The notes beneath the pieces were generated by a model. The model saw only the letters and a program-made list of their open reading frames with translations, was not told where the DNA came from and ran no database searches. The translations under genes were made by a program, and so were the position numbers. A stretch of 64,000 bases of DNA from NCBI GenBank assembly GCA_050084515.1, contig CM114272.1:21762001-21826000 (forward strand), read 5' to 3'. Of this stretch, positions 24,827-35,157 are shown one piece after another. The stretch is from Blasia pusilla. Lineage: Eukaryota > Marchantiophyta > Marchantiopsida > Blasiales. How positions within the stretch are numbered: the first letter of the stretch is position 1; each line of letters starts with the position of its first letter.

Positions 24827-25500
24827 AGGTTGATGCCCTCATCAACGCAAACCTTTGTTATGTCAAGTCTCCTGGGCAGCCTGCCCCTTGACATTGAATT
24901 GCGTTCTCGTGGCTAATCCCCAATTCCTCTAAGTCTACAGTTGTCGCTTTGCACCACTTAGAAGTATTAGCCTCTCCTCTTTGATAAGCCTAGACTCATT
25001 CCAAAGAACTAACCTATCAAATAAGCTAACTAAGTGTGCAACCTTAGACTCTTCTGGCTCATTCTTGTAAACATCACACCTGTTTACCTGGTCTACAAAT
25101 CTTACTATTATTGGGTCGCTCTTGCATTCGACTTAGGCGCGTCACTAAGTTTACTTATGTAGCCACAAGTAATATCACCCCAAGCCCCAAGACAGATTCA
25201 TCTGCCCCCGCCGACGCTAGGGCGAGCTCGAGTGTAATCCAACATAAGGTCCTGTTCTAGGTGCTTATCCACATACGAGCTCTCACCTCAAACACTCCTT
25301 GTCTGTCCTCTTAACTTACATCCTAAGCCTATGATGAACGACTCATAGCCATGCACTACCACATACAAATTGCAATCAACTCTGCATCAAATCTCCAAAT
25401 CCATACACTCCTTTATTGCATTACTAGCATATTCTAGTTACAACGGCCTTCGGCCCAAGATTCCAATGGGTACAAGTCATGTCTCTAGCTTCTCCTCATA

Positions 25501-25770
25501 CTAACGTATGTGCTTCGCTTGCGTTCGCTTGAAGTCTCGCAACAACTCTTGCGCGTGTTCCAAATCCGCCTCCGCAATCCAAGTCGCCTCCTTCACATGG
25601 TAGCCCTTCCATTTAACCAAGTATTCACACTTGTTGGCCCGACGCCTCAAACATAAGATGGTCTCCACCTCAAACTCCGGCTCTTCATTTATGATCACCG
25701 GGTGCGGTCTCACCACCTGTCTCCGCTCGAAACGTCCATTATCTTGAAGATATTTCTTCAACAATGACAT
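25501..25770 (-). pseudogene. Chromodomain at the integrase C-terminus
   Basis: Reads FEVETILCLRRR...CEYLVKWKGY...ATWIAEADLEHAQELL, a canonical chromodomain with an intact aromatic and WKGY core. In chromoviruses it steers integration to methylated-histone heterochromatin. It is separated by a stop from the upstream integrase tail (25758-25988), which reads KLSPKYAGPYVI, the GPY/F module. It ends at a natural stop in KHIR. Confidence 0.9.
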
Positions 25771-26997
25771 ATGAAGGTCGGGTGAATCTTGAACTCCTCC
25801 GGCAGCCCCAATGTATACACATCCTCAAACGGGTTTGCCACAATCACATACGGTCCAGCATACTTGGGAGACAGCTTCGTAGACAACTCTTTTGGAAGAG
25901 TGAGATTCTTCACACTCAACCACACTTGCTCTCCAACTTGGAATCGTACTTGGCACCGACTCTTGTTAGCATGCTTAACATACCTCATTTGAGCCTTTGC
26001 AAGACTTTGCCTTGCTCACTCTTCCTGTTCTCGCATTTCTACCAACAAACCTTCTGCCGTCGCTTGTCGTGTTCGTGCCAATGTAGTACCCTTCGAAAGG
26101 GCTAGGTCAAGAGGCCCTTCTGGCTCTCGTCCATTCGCCAGGAGAAACAAAGATTCTCCATGCCAAGTGGCTGAGCATGGCGGAGTTGTAGCAGTACTCC
26201 GCCATGCTCAGCCACTTGACCCAATCTCGTTGATCAGCACTGACATAATTCCTTAAGTACTGATTCACGATTGAGTTTACCTTTTCCGTCTGTCCATCCG
26301 TCTGTGGGTGGAAAGCCGTACTGAAACTCAACTTGGTCTTAAACCTCCTTAACAAGTGCTTCCAAAAAGCACTGGTAAACTTTGGATCCCGATATGAAAC
26401 AATGCTCCTCCGCAAACCGTGAGCATGCCACCAGCTATCCAGAAACAGTTGCGACGTCGTATAAGCCGTTGCGGAATCCACCTTCGGCACGAATCTCGCC
26501 AACTTGCTAGACCGATCAACAATCAAAAGTATAGCGTTGTATCCCTCAGATTCTGGAAGACTGGTGATGAAATCCATACTCACATTTTGCAAGGGTCCTT
26601 TTGGGATCGGCAAGGGATGCAGCAAGCCTTGTTTCTTATCATAAGAAACTCTGTTCGCTTGGCAGGTCACACAGGTCTTCACATATTGAGCAATATCCTC
26701 TTTCATGTTGGGCCAAAAAAATTGCTTCGACAGAACAACCTGCGTAGATTTCTCTCGGTTATGTCCTGCCAAGGGTCCGTCGTGACACTCCACTAACACT
26801 TTGGTTCGCATCCTAGCTTGCCCCACATAGATCCTACTTTGCTTGAACCTTAGTAAACCGTGCCTCAAACTTATGTTGGCCACCTTCTCACCCTGCTTCA
26901 ACTTCCTCAGGTACTCCCCTGCGTGAGCGTCCTTCATATATCCTTCACGAATCCTTCTTTCCAGGTTTTTTCTTTAGGGAACATTGCTCTCAAGACT
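25758..26997 (-). pseudogene. Integrase of the chromovirus, broken
   Basis: Shows the zinc-binding end CVTCQANR after a GHNREK...FFWPNM stretch, then the catalytic core: SMDFITSLP (first Asp), YRDPKFTSAFW (second Asp), and PQTDGQTEKVN (Glu). Downstream of AEYCYNSAM the frame is destroyed by an inverted duplication at 26164-26218, and further stops follow. It would have cut and joined cDNA into the genome. The core residues survive, but the protein cannot be made whole. Confidence 0.9.
26164..26218. repeat. 23-bp snapback inverted duplication in integrase
   Basis: Arms 26164-26186 and 26196-26218 are perfect complements with a 9-nt spacer. The right arm is the coding strand's own WLSMAEY segment; the left arm is its inverted copy replacing normal integrase sequence. 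This fits fold-back template switching during replication or reverse transcription. Confidence 0.95.
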
Positions 26998-27143
26998 TGT
27001 GTCGTCAATGGCATGTGTTCCTCCTTGCGACTCAACGCATCTGGAATCACATTATCTTTACCTGGCTTGTGAATCAACTCAACATCCAGCAGCGCCAAGG
27101 TATCATGCCATCGCAGTTGTTTCGGTGTAACTCGATCCTGGGT

Positions 27144-29102
27144 CTAAAAACACTTGAGTGATATATTATCGGTGAATACTAGAGTCCTGTGGAGCCCTAA
27201 ATAATGCCGCCACTTCCTCAAGCAATGTAACACCACGAACAACTCTTTCTCGTGAGTGGGCCATCTCCTTTCAGTATCGCTAAGCTTCTTGCTCTCGTAT
27301 GCTACAGGTCTCCCTTCTTGCACCAACATTCTTGCAACCGCGAAATCACTAGCATCGGTATGTACTTCGGAAGGTTTGTCAAACTCCGAAAGCTTCAATA
27401 CTGGTTCCTGCGATAGAATCTACTTCACTCGGCTGAATGCCTCATTAACTTCCTGGGTCCAAGTTGTGTTGGAAAACTTTGTTGTCCAATCCGTGAGAGG
27501 TCTCACAATTCCCGAAAAATTTTTCACATAAATGTGATAGAACTGCACCGCACCTATGAACCTCCTCATCCCCTTTACGGTGGATGGGGGTTCCCATTCG
27601 ACAATCGCTTTCAAATTCTCCATGTCCAGAATGACGCCATCTGCACTAACTACGTGACCCAAGAATTTGATCTTGCTCAACTCAAATTCACTCTTCTCTA
27701 CATTCGCATACAGCTGATTCGCCCTTAGCTTTGACAAAACCGATCTCACATGTCGAACGTGCTCCTTTAGGGACTTCGAATAGATAAGTATGTCATCAAT
27801 ATAGATGATAACCTACTCATCCATTTCCTTGTGAAAAATGGAGTTCATCAATGTGGTGAACGTCAGAGGCGCATTACATAGACCGAAAGGCATCATTACA
27901 AACTCAAAGGACCCGTATCTTGTCCTACACGCAGTCTTCTCCACATCTGCCTCGAAAATCCGGATCTGGTAATATCCTGACTTCAAGTCAATCCTACTGA
28001 AATATCTCGCGCCAACCAGCCTATCCAAGAGATCATCTATCCTCGAAAGAGGATGATTGTTCCGAACCGTCACTTTATTCAGCGCACAGTAATCAACACA
28101 CAACCTCATCTTTCCATCCTTTCTTTTCACAAAAAGAACCGGTGCTCCATAAGGTGACTTGCTAGTCCTAATGTAACCCTTTTCCAAGAGCTTACTTAAT
28201 TGCCTTTTCAACTCAAGAAGTTCCTCCTGATTCAACCTATATGGTGCTTTTGAAGGTGGTTGGGAACCAGGTATGATCTCTATCTTATGATCGACGGCTC
28301 TATGTGGCGGCAACTCAGTCGGAAGCTCATTTGTCAAGACATCCTCAAACTCCTTGACCACTTCCTGGAGTGGTTCTCGGATTCCCCTTGAAGCAGTGTC
28401 CTGATCTCTGCGTATTCTGCTTGTAGCCTCCACCACTTGTCTCATCAAGTAGAGAAACCCATCCTCCAACTCGGTCATGTTTCTCCTTGTAATCAAGTTC
28501 ACTAACTCCTTTTTCGCCGGAACCTCACGGTCCAACCGCACCTGCAACCGTTTGCCTTTTAGCAAGACGCTCAACCTCAAGTGTCTACGTCTTAACTCCA
28601 CCTCATACGCATCTAGGAATGTATTCCCCAAGACTCCGTCAATGCCATCCATTTCGCACACAGTGAAATTCTCCTTCAACTCGAATATCCCGCATCCTAC
28701 GGTCAAACCCAAGACCAACTCAGAAGTCCGATGAGACTTGCCTCTTGCAAATCCTACTCGAATGGGCTCATTCACCTTAGAGGTAGACAACAGTTCCTTC
28801 ACAATTCTCGGGCTTAGGAAGGAGTGCAAAGCACCTGTATCCACGAGCAACAACACATCGCGATCAACAATCTTGGATCTTAGGTACACTAAATTGTGTG
28901 TCCTTTTGGTGACGTGAAGGGACGTCTCAAGATCACCCGCCAACAGATGCTTAGCAGCAAATGCAATCATACTCCCATTACTAACCTTCCGTTTCAAACA
29001 TACTTTTGCCAGGTGCCCCGGTTCGCTATAGTTGTAGCATATGACCTTGCCGTTCCCCGACTTCGAGTGCTGTCCTCCTCTCGGCTTCGCATGAAGTTCC
29101 AC
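27144..29102 (-). pseudogene. Zinc knuckle, protease, reverse transcriptase and RNase H
   Basis: From the 5' side: a zinc knuckle whose second Cys is Tyr ([14 protein letters not shown]), an aspartic protease ([12 protein letters not shown]), and reverse transcriptase ([42 protein letters not shown], then YIDD after a stop at about 27813). RNase H follows (EVHTDASDFAV, EKELFVVL). Stops between the RT palm halves, between RT and RNase H, and after RNase H break the polyprotein. The missing knuckle Cys suggests long inactivity or a defective gag. Confidence 0.9.
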
Positions 29103-29219
29103 TCATTTTGTTGCCGGGGCAGACGACTCTCCTAGATTGTGCAGGCCCCCACTCCAAACTCTTTTGAACGTCTCCTTATTTTTCGACTTCTTCAAAAAAC
29201 CTTTTGGCTCAAAGGGTTT

Positions 29220-30038
29220 CTAGGTTTGAACTTTATCGTCCCCAATCCGCTCCGCTAGCTTCAAAAGATCCACGCAAGTATCTGGCAATGTCGGCATTTG
29301 GTAGAGGGCCTTTTCAGCGCTCATCTTGAGTCCACTAATGAAGATAGCCTTCTTCGCGTGCTCATCCATCTTTGGAAGAGAAGTCAGTTTTGCACTAAAC
29401 TCCCTCACATACGCGCTTAAGGAACCACTCTGCCTCATCCGCACGCATTCCACCGTGTCGTGCAACCCTTGGTACTCCGGAATGAATCGATCACCAATCA
29501 ACACCTTAAACTCCTCCCAACTTAGAGGTGACTCGCCGGCCAGATATTCCTCTCATTGAGTTGTCCACCATTGTAGTGCATGATCCTTTAGGAAAGTAAC
29601 GGCTACCGTCACCTTGTCCTGCTCAGTTGCCCTCTGCGCCTTGAAGTACAGTTCTAGTTCCGTAAGGAAATCCTTCACTTTCCACGAGCGCCCCACCCCA
29701 GTGAATGGCGTGGGCAGGTTTGTCTTGCAGAGCTTTTTGCCCACACTCGGAGTTCGAGTGGCCTCTAACTCTACAATCCGCTTGCTTTTCTGGGACATCT
29801 GCTCTACCAACAACTTCAACAAGTCCAACGTCTGCCTTGACTCAGTCAGTTCCCCTTGGTTTGGGCCTGATGGCCCCACGGAAGGATTCGCCTCTGGAAC
29901 ATCCTCACGTCTGGCGTTTAGCTCTTCAGGAGTCTCCGTCTCCTCCATAGCATCACGGTCCGGCATTGGTTCCTCTCTTGATTCACGTCGCTTGATTTGG
30001 CGCTTCTTGGGTTGTTCTCCCTCGATCGCCATTTTCAA
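29220..30038 (-). pseudogene. Gag of the chromovirus, broken
   Basis: N-terminal part 29553-30038 is a charged, coiled-coil-like region followed by the gag core (KVKDFLTELELYFKAQ, DHALQWW). A stop and frame change separate it from 29220-29504 (LSAYVREFSAKLTSLP, KALYQMP). Gag forms the particle in which reverse transcription occurs. The ATG region starts about 140 bp inside the LTR and primer site, as expected. Confidence 0.85.
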
Positions 30039-30167
30039 GCCAACTCACTCAGATCTCCTCCTTGTTTCTTGCGTCCCTCCTCAAGCGTCTGAGTCTAGCC
30101 GCTACCTTGAGTTTTCCCAAGCGTCCGGTTGATCCCACAACCCCAAGTTCTCGCTCACCAAGGATTA

Positions 30168-30179
30168 GCTTTGATACCA
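30168..30179 (-). other. Primer-binding site (initiator tRNA-Met type)
   Basis: On the minus strand TGGTATCAAAGC follows the 5' LTR by two bases. It differs by one base from TGGTATCAGAGC, the sequence complementary to plant initiator methionine tRNA. Confidence 0.85.
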
Positions 30180-30181
30180 CT

Positions 30182-30549
30182 TGTCGCGGCCCTACTCTCC
30201 TTGAACGTCAATCTTTATTGTTGCGGAAATGTACGTTCAGCAGGACACGATCTCACCGCTGATCTGCACCCAAACATGCACTCTCGTTAGTCGGGTCTGG
30301 GCCAACCAGCGTTCCAACCCTCCGAGTTCTCAACTCGGCGTCTCATCAAGCTCAACCTTCCTTACTTCCCAGTTTCTAAAACACGGCAAGTCCTTCTAGA
30401 CTTGGAACACACTTCCTGATTAGTCCAGGAACCTAAAATTGCACTTGCGCGCCTAGCGATCCCAACTGTTCAATGGACCTCGTGTGAGTTCCAAACCAAG
30501 ACCCAAGTAATTGAGTCGCGGGGTGAAATCCAAGAGGGATGTCTTGACA
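30182..30549 (-). repeat. Truncated 5' LTR of the chromovirus
   Basis: The 3' end portion of the LTR (368 bp), nearly identical to 23809-24180. Homology stops in GGATGTCTTGACA at 30537-30549, where RT coding sequence in the opposite orientation begins. Confidence 0.9.
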
Positions 30550-30858
30550 AATGAGCTTTCGACTGAGTTGCCTCCACATAGAGCCATCGATCATAAGATA
30601 GAGATCATACCTGGTTCCCAACCGCCTTCAAAAGCACCATATAGGTTGAATCAGGAGGAACTTCTTGAGTTGAAAAGGAAATTAAGTGAGCTCTTGGAAA
30701 AGGGTTACATTAGGACTAGCAAGTCACCTTATGGAGCACTGGTTCTTTTTGTGAAAAAGAAGGATGGAAAGATGAGGTTGTGTGTTGATTATCGTGCGCT
30801 GAATAAAGTGACGGTTCGGAACAATTATCCTCTTCCGAGGATAGATGATCTCTTCGAT
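30537..30858 (+). pseudogene. RT fragment of a gypsy copy, inverted
   Basis: Plus-strand piece matching the minus-strand RT around 28040-28342. It reads [34 protein letters not shown], then [13 protein letters not shown]. It is less mutated than the main copy (DYRALNK here, DYCALNK there). It is joined on the left to the truncated LTR through a 13-bp microhomology, and on the right to an LTR lacking its first bases. Confidence 0.9.
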
Positions 30859-30863
30859 CATCT

Positions 30864-31839
30864 AAACGAGTGCCAAAGCGGAACATCGGAACATTAGCGG
30901 GCTCACGCTAAGATGGTTTGTGCATTGGAGTGGTCTCGAAGAAGAGACAAGAGACGAGATGCAAGCAAGGCTTCGCGTTTCAGATGTTATGGTCGCGATT
31001 GAGAAATTGGACCAAACGCGGAACAAGACTTGAAAGGAGTTGAGTCTAGGAAGTGGGTTGCCAAAGGAAGAATCCGGATTTGGAACGCCACTAGCGTTTG
31101 AGAGTTCTGACTGTATTTATGGCCATAACTTTTAGAGCCAAGATTCGTTTGGATCGAACAAGGGTGCGTTGGAAGACTTATGGAAAGACGGTTCACTAAA
31201 GATCTTGCAAACGCATGAGCAACGGCATAGAAACAACCCGGAAACGACTGTAAGTAGAGTCGGGTTGAGGGCCATAATGAAGGGCCCGACCTTCCTTTTC
31301 CAAAGGGGGGAGGTTATTGGAGAACCCCAGAAGTACTAGTAAGGGGGAAGGTCTCCGAGAGTGCTTGGAACTCGAACCCCACTTTGGGCACCACGAGGCG
31401 GCTCAAGGGCATGGAACGGATCAAGAGTTTGGGGTTGGGTTGGAAAACCTGGACCAAGTCTATGGAGGCGATGTCAAGACATCCCTCTTCGATTTCAGCC
31501 TGCAACTCAATTACTTGGGTCTCGGTTTGGAACTCACATGAGGTCCGTTGAACAGTTGGGATCGCTAGGCGCGCAAGTGCCATTTTAGGTTCCTAGACTA
31601 ATCAGGAAGTTTGTTCCAAGTCTTGAAGGACTTGCCATGTTTTAGAAACTAGGAAGTAAGGAAGGTTGAGTTTGATGAGACGCCGAGTTGAGAACTTGGT
31701 GGGTTGGAACGCTGGTTGGCCCAGACCCGACTAACGAGAGTGCGTGTTTGGGTGCAGATCGGCGATGAGATCGTGTCCTGCTGAACGTACGCTTCCGCAA
31801 AAATAAAGATTGACGTTCAAGGAGAGTAGGGGCGTGACA
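30864..31839 (+). repeat. Inverted LTR copy of the chromovirus
   Basis: Matches the reverse complement of 23809-24795 along its length and ends GGGGCGTGACA. The first ~18 bases of the LTR are missing at the joint with the RT fragment. The sequence beyond its end (31840-32151) repeats the other LTR's flank. Confidence 0.9.
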
Positions 31840-32151
31840 CTTAGAGTCTTATGTATTTTTTACAGCCCCAACTTAAAGCCGGTATTTTGCAATTCCCTCT
31901 TAGATGCATGCAAAACACAATCGTATCACAATGCTCCACCAGATCCATACTGTGGAAAAACATTATTGGATGAAAAGGATTAGGTTCTCAACCTATTTTT
32001 TGTCTGTTGTATTTGCCGTCTTAATGTATTGGCCATCTTTATGTATTCGCCGTCACTCTTACACTCTCGTTCTTACTCTTGCGCGGGTTCGTATTAATTG
32101 AGTGTGTAACTTAGGCTTCTTGCATTGAATCCTCTGCAAATATTGTTACTT
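31840..32151. repeat. Right arm of inverted duplication, non-LTR flank
   Basis: Reverse complement of 23489-23808. Homology ends abruptly at ATTGTTACTT, where a GC-rich segment begins. Confidence 0.9.
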
Positions 32152-32350
32152 GCGCGGCCCGTGCAAGGCCTACCGCGGGCCCTGCAACGGTTGCAGGCTC
32201 TGTCAGCTCGGGCCTACGCTACGGGCTTGGCCCCCATTGGACGGGCTCCGACCCGCGCAGGGCTCGCCCGTTGCCCACATAGCGAGCTTGGAGCCCGCCT
32301 AATGGGGGCCAAGCCCACCCTACGGGACCCTCAACGAATGTGGGCTCTAT
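32152..32350. repeat. GC-rich foldback segment
   Basis: A ~200-bp GC island between AT-rich neighbours. GGGCTTGGCCCCCATT (32223-32238) pairs perfectly with 32301-32316. The inner flanks GGACGGGCTCC and GGAGCCCGCCT extend the stem to about 27 bp with few mismatches. It is unlike both adjoining sequences, so it is probably an inserted fragment. Confidence 0.8.
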
Positions 32351-32429
32351 CAGTCGAAGTCTATACGGCAAGTTCTAGGGAAGGCATGTTCGAGGATTTG
32401 TCTGTTTCCATGCAACCTTGCAAGTTGGT

Positions 32430-33258
32430 TTGAATCAACCAACCTTCCAACTCCTCGAGTTCTTAAATTGGACCATACATCAAACTTAATAAGTCCTAAC
32501 TCCTCACTTCCCAATATGGGCAAGTCCTCTTAGACTTGGGATAGACTTTCTAAATAGTCCAGGTATCAAAAACGAGGCTCGCACGCCTAGCGGTCCCAAA
32601 TATCCAATGGACCTCGCATGAGTCCTTGATTAAGACCCAAGAAATGAGTCAAAGGTTGGAATCCAAGAATGACCTCTGAAATTCATTCTCTGGGGCTTGG
32701 CTTTGCTTGGTTTGCCAAGTGGCTCCCCAAAGTAGAGTTGAGGTTCCAAGCACCCTTGGAGACCCTCCTCCTTGTATATACTTTTGGGGTTCTCCAACCT
32801 CCCCTACCTTTTGGAAAGTTCTTTCGGGCCGCCCTTTTGGCCCTTAACCCAAATGTCCCTCTGACGGTTTTTGGGCTATTTCTTGATCTTTGCTTAAGCA
32901 TTTTTCTAGATCTTTGGTGCATTGGAATTAACTTTTCATAAGCTTTCTAACACCTCTGGTCTTTCCGTCATGACCTTAAACACAGTAAAATCTCAAACAC
33001 TAATCAAGTTCCAATCCCAGTTTTCATCCTCTTTGGTAACCAAGTCTTCTTAGACTCGACTCTTCTCAAGACTTGGTTTATATTTGGTCCAAGTTTTCCA
33101 AGTCATATCCGTAAACACGTGAAACACTCAACCTTACTCACGTCCCACATCTCACGTCTTCTTCAAGAGACTTCTTCGATGCGCATCCATCTTAGTGTGA
33201 GCCTACTAGAGTCATGATGTTTTGCATCGGCGCATCTTTGGTTATAAGGGTTGCGACA
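32430..33258 (-). repeat. Diverged, truncated LTR of the same family
   Basis: Follows the chromovirus LTR block by block: CAAGTCCTCTTAGACTTGG, the CGCCTAGCG(G/A)TCCCAA block, TTTTGGGGTTCTCCAA, and the end GTTATAAGGGTTGCGACA. Divergence is much higher than between the other copies. The part equivalent to the first ~150 bp of the plus-strand reading is absent. Confidence 0.8.
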
Positions 33259-34170
33259 AAAAAATCTCAAAGAAGGAAATAAATAATTTCATGGTAGATA
33301 AGATAAAGGGTGAGATAGTATCGAGGCCTTAGAAGGATTTTGTATTTTTCCATTTTGAGGGGTCATATATAACCAACTCATAGGAGATAACTTATGAACG
33401 TTGGTCATCTTTCCCTTTATGAGAAGAGGTAACCTAGCTTGGAGAGGCTCACCCTCTCATCCTTTGTATGGAGCCGCTTGGGTGCATAAGCTTAAAGGGT
33501 TAGTTGGAAATCGAGTAGTAGTTGGATTTGTGAGAGCAACATGTGTATGGTTGGTAAGGAGTTAATATCTTGTGTACTATAGGTCATTTGTGTGAATAAG
33601 TCACCCATGGAGGTGCCCAAAGGTATACCTTGGGGATGAAGCTCATTTGGAGCTCATCTTCTTTAGATCGAACCCATATTGGGATTTGTGATACAATGCA
33701 CCTTATATATATTGAACCTAGATTCTCTCTTGAAGAGTGGGCTAGGATTGATCAGAGATCATGCATTGAGAGTTCATTGCATATAGTCCCTTGTTGCTAC
33801 GTTCCATGGTGTGTATCATTAAATGGATGCTTGGATGAGGTATAGGTGATTCCAATATTCATCTATTTCATATTTTATGTTGGATTTATCGAGTCATCCA
33901 TGTGTAAAAATATTAGGATTCTTAGTTAGATGGATCTTAGACTTGTATGCATGACAACCAATGCCTATTTGCACGAAATAACCAAGTATTCATTTACACC
34001 CTATAGGTCTCTAAAGTAAGAGGTTTGGGTTATTCACAAGACAAGAAGCACCATTTTTTCATCACCTCATGGAAGGAGGTTCAAAAAAAAGAGAATGAGC
34101 TTCCCGGCTCAAAAAAGATTTCTCTACACTTGCTCATTGAAGCTCTTCAATCAAGCCCCATATATAAAGG
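33259..34170. other. Unassigned sequence between two diverged LTRs
   Basis: No gag or pol motif recognised and no gene. The flanking LTRs face opposite ways, so this is not the inside of a normal element. Confidence 0.45.
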
Positions 34171-35157
34171 TGTCTATCACAACCCTCATAGCCAAATGTA
34201 CGTCGATTAGGAAAATCAGAACTCTAGTAGGCTCACACTAGGATGGATGCACATCGGAGAAGTCTCTTGAAGGAGTCCCTAGATGGGAATGCAAGAAAAG
34301 TTAGGTATTTCAAGTGATGATGGTCGTAACCGAGTAAACCAAGATCAAACGTGAAGCAAGACTTGAGAGGAGCTTAAGTCTCATGAGAATTGGAAGCCAA
34401 GAGGATTTGGAACTTGAATAGTGTTTGAGATTTTGGCCGTGTTTAAGGTCATAACGACCAGACCTAAGGTGCGTTTGGAATGAATAAGATGGCGTTGGAA
34501 ATCTTATGCAAAGAAAATTCCAATGCACCAAAGCTCCAAACAAATGCATGAAGAGAGATCGAGAAACTACCCTTAAACTACCAAATTGATAGTTGGTTTT
34601 AGGAGCAACCCAAGAGGACTTCCCCAAAGGTGGGGAGGGGATGGAGATCTCTAGAATTATATATGTAAGGGGGTAGGATCTCCAAGGGCGCTTGGAACCT
34701 GAACTCTACTTTGGGGATCTGTAGGGTATACCAAGGGCATGGAATGGATCGAGAGGTTGGCTTCAAGGTTGGACACTAAGCCAAGTCCAAGGGAGCGAAT
34801 TATGGATGTCAACCTTGGACCTCAACCCGCAACTTATATCTCGGGTCTCGATTAGAGATTCATTGGACAAATGGAACCGCTAGGCGCGTGAGTATTGTTT
34901 TAAATGTTTGGACTATTTAGGAAGTCTGTCCAAAGTCTAGGAAGACTTCTGTGTGTTCGAAAGTGAGAAGTTAGGAATTGTCGAGATTGATGGATAGCCC
35001 AAGTTGGAAACTCGGGGAGATATAAGGCTGATGGATTCAAATCGGGACTAATGTCAACATGTTTGGATGCAGATATGTAATGTGAGTGTGGCCTACTGGA
35101 ACACAAGTTTCCGCACCGCATGAGATCGATGTTCAAGAGAGTAGGCACATGATAACA
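34171..35157 (+). repeat. Diverged LTR of the same family, inverted
   Basis: Begins TGTCTATCACAACCCTCATA, equivalent to the TGTCG(T/C)(G)A(A)CCC start of the others. It contains GTAGGCTCACACTAGGATGG and CGCTAGGCGCG, and ends GAGAGTAGGCACATGATAACA. Length (987 bp) matches the family, so it is a complete but old solo LTR. Confidence 0.8.

Larger units (their letters stand above)
23809..30549 (-). mobile_element. Ty3/gypsy chromovirus, decayed, 5' LTR truncated
   Basis: Minus-strand LTR retrotransposon with 3' LTR at 23809-24811 and partial 5' LTR at 30182-30549. Order 5' to 3': primer-binding site (30168-30179), gag (29220-30038), protease and RT (27144-29102), integrase (25758-26997), chromodomain (25501-25770), polypurine tract just inside 24812. 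This is the chromovirus order. Stops and frameshifts in every segment, and a 23-bp foldback in integrase, make it non-autonomous. It is bounded on the right by a recombination joint rather than an LTR end. Confidence 0.95.
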
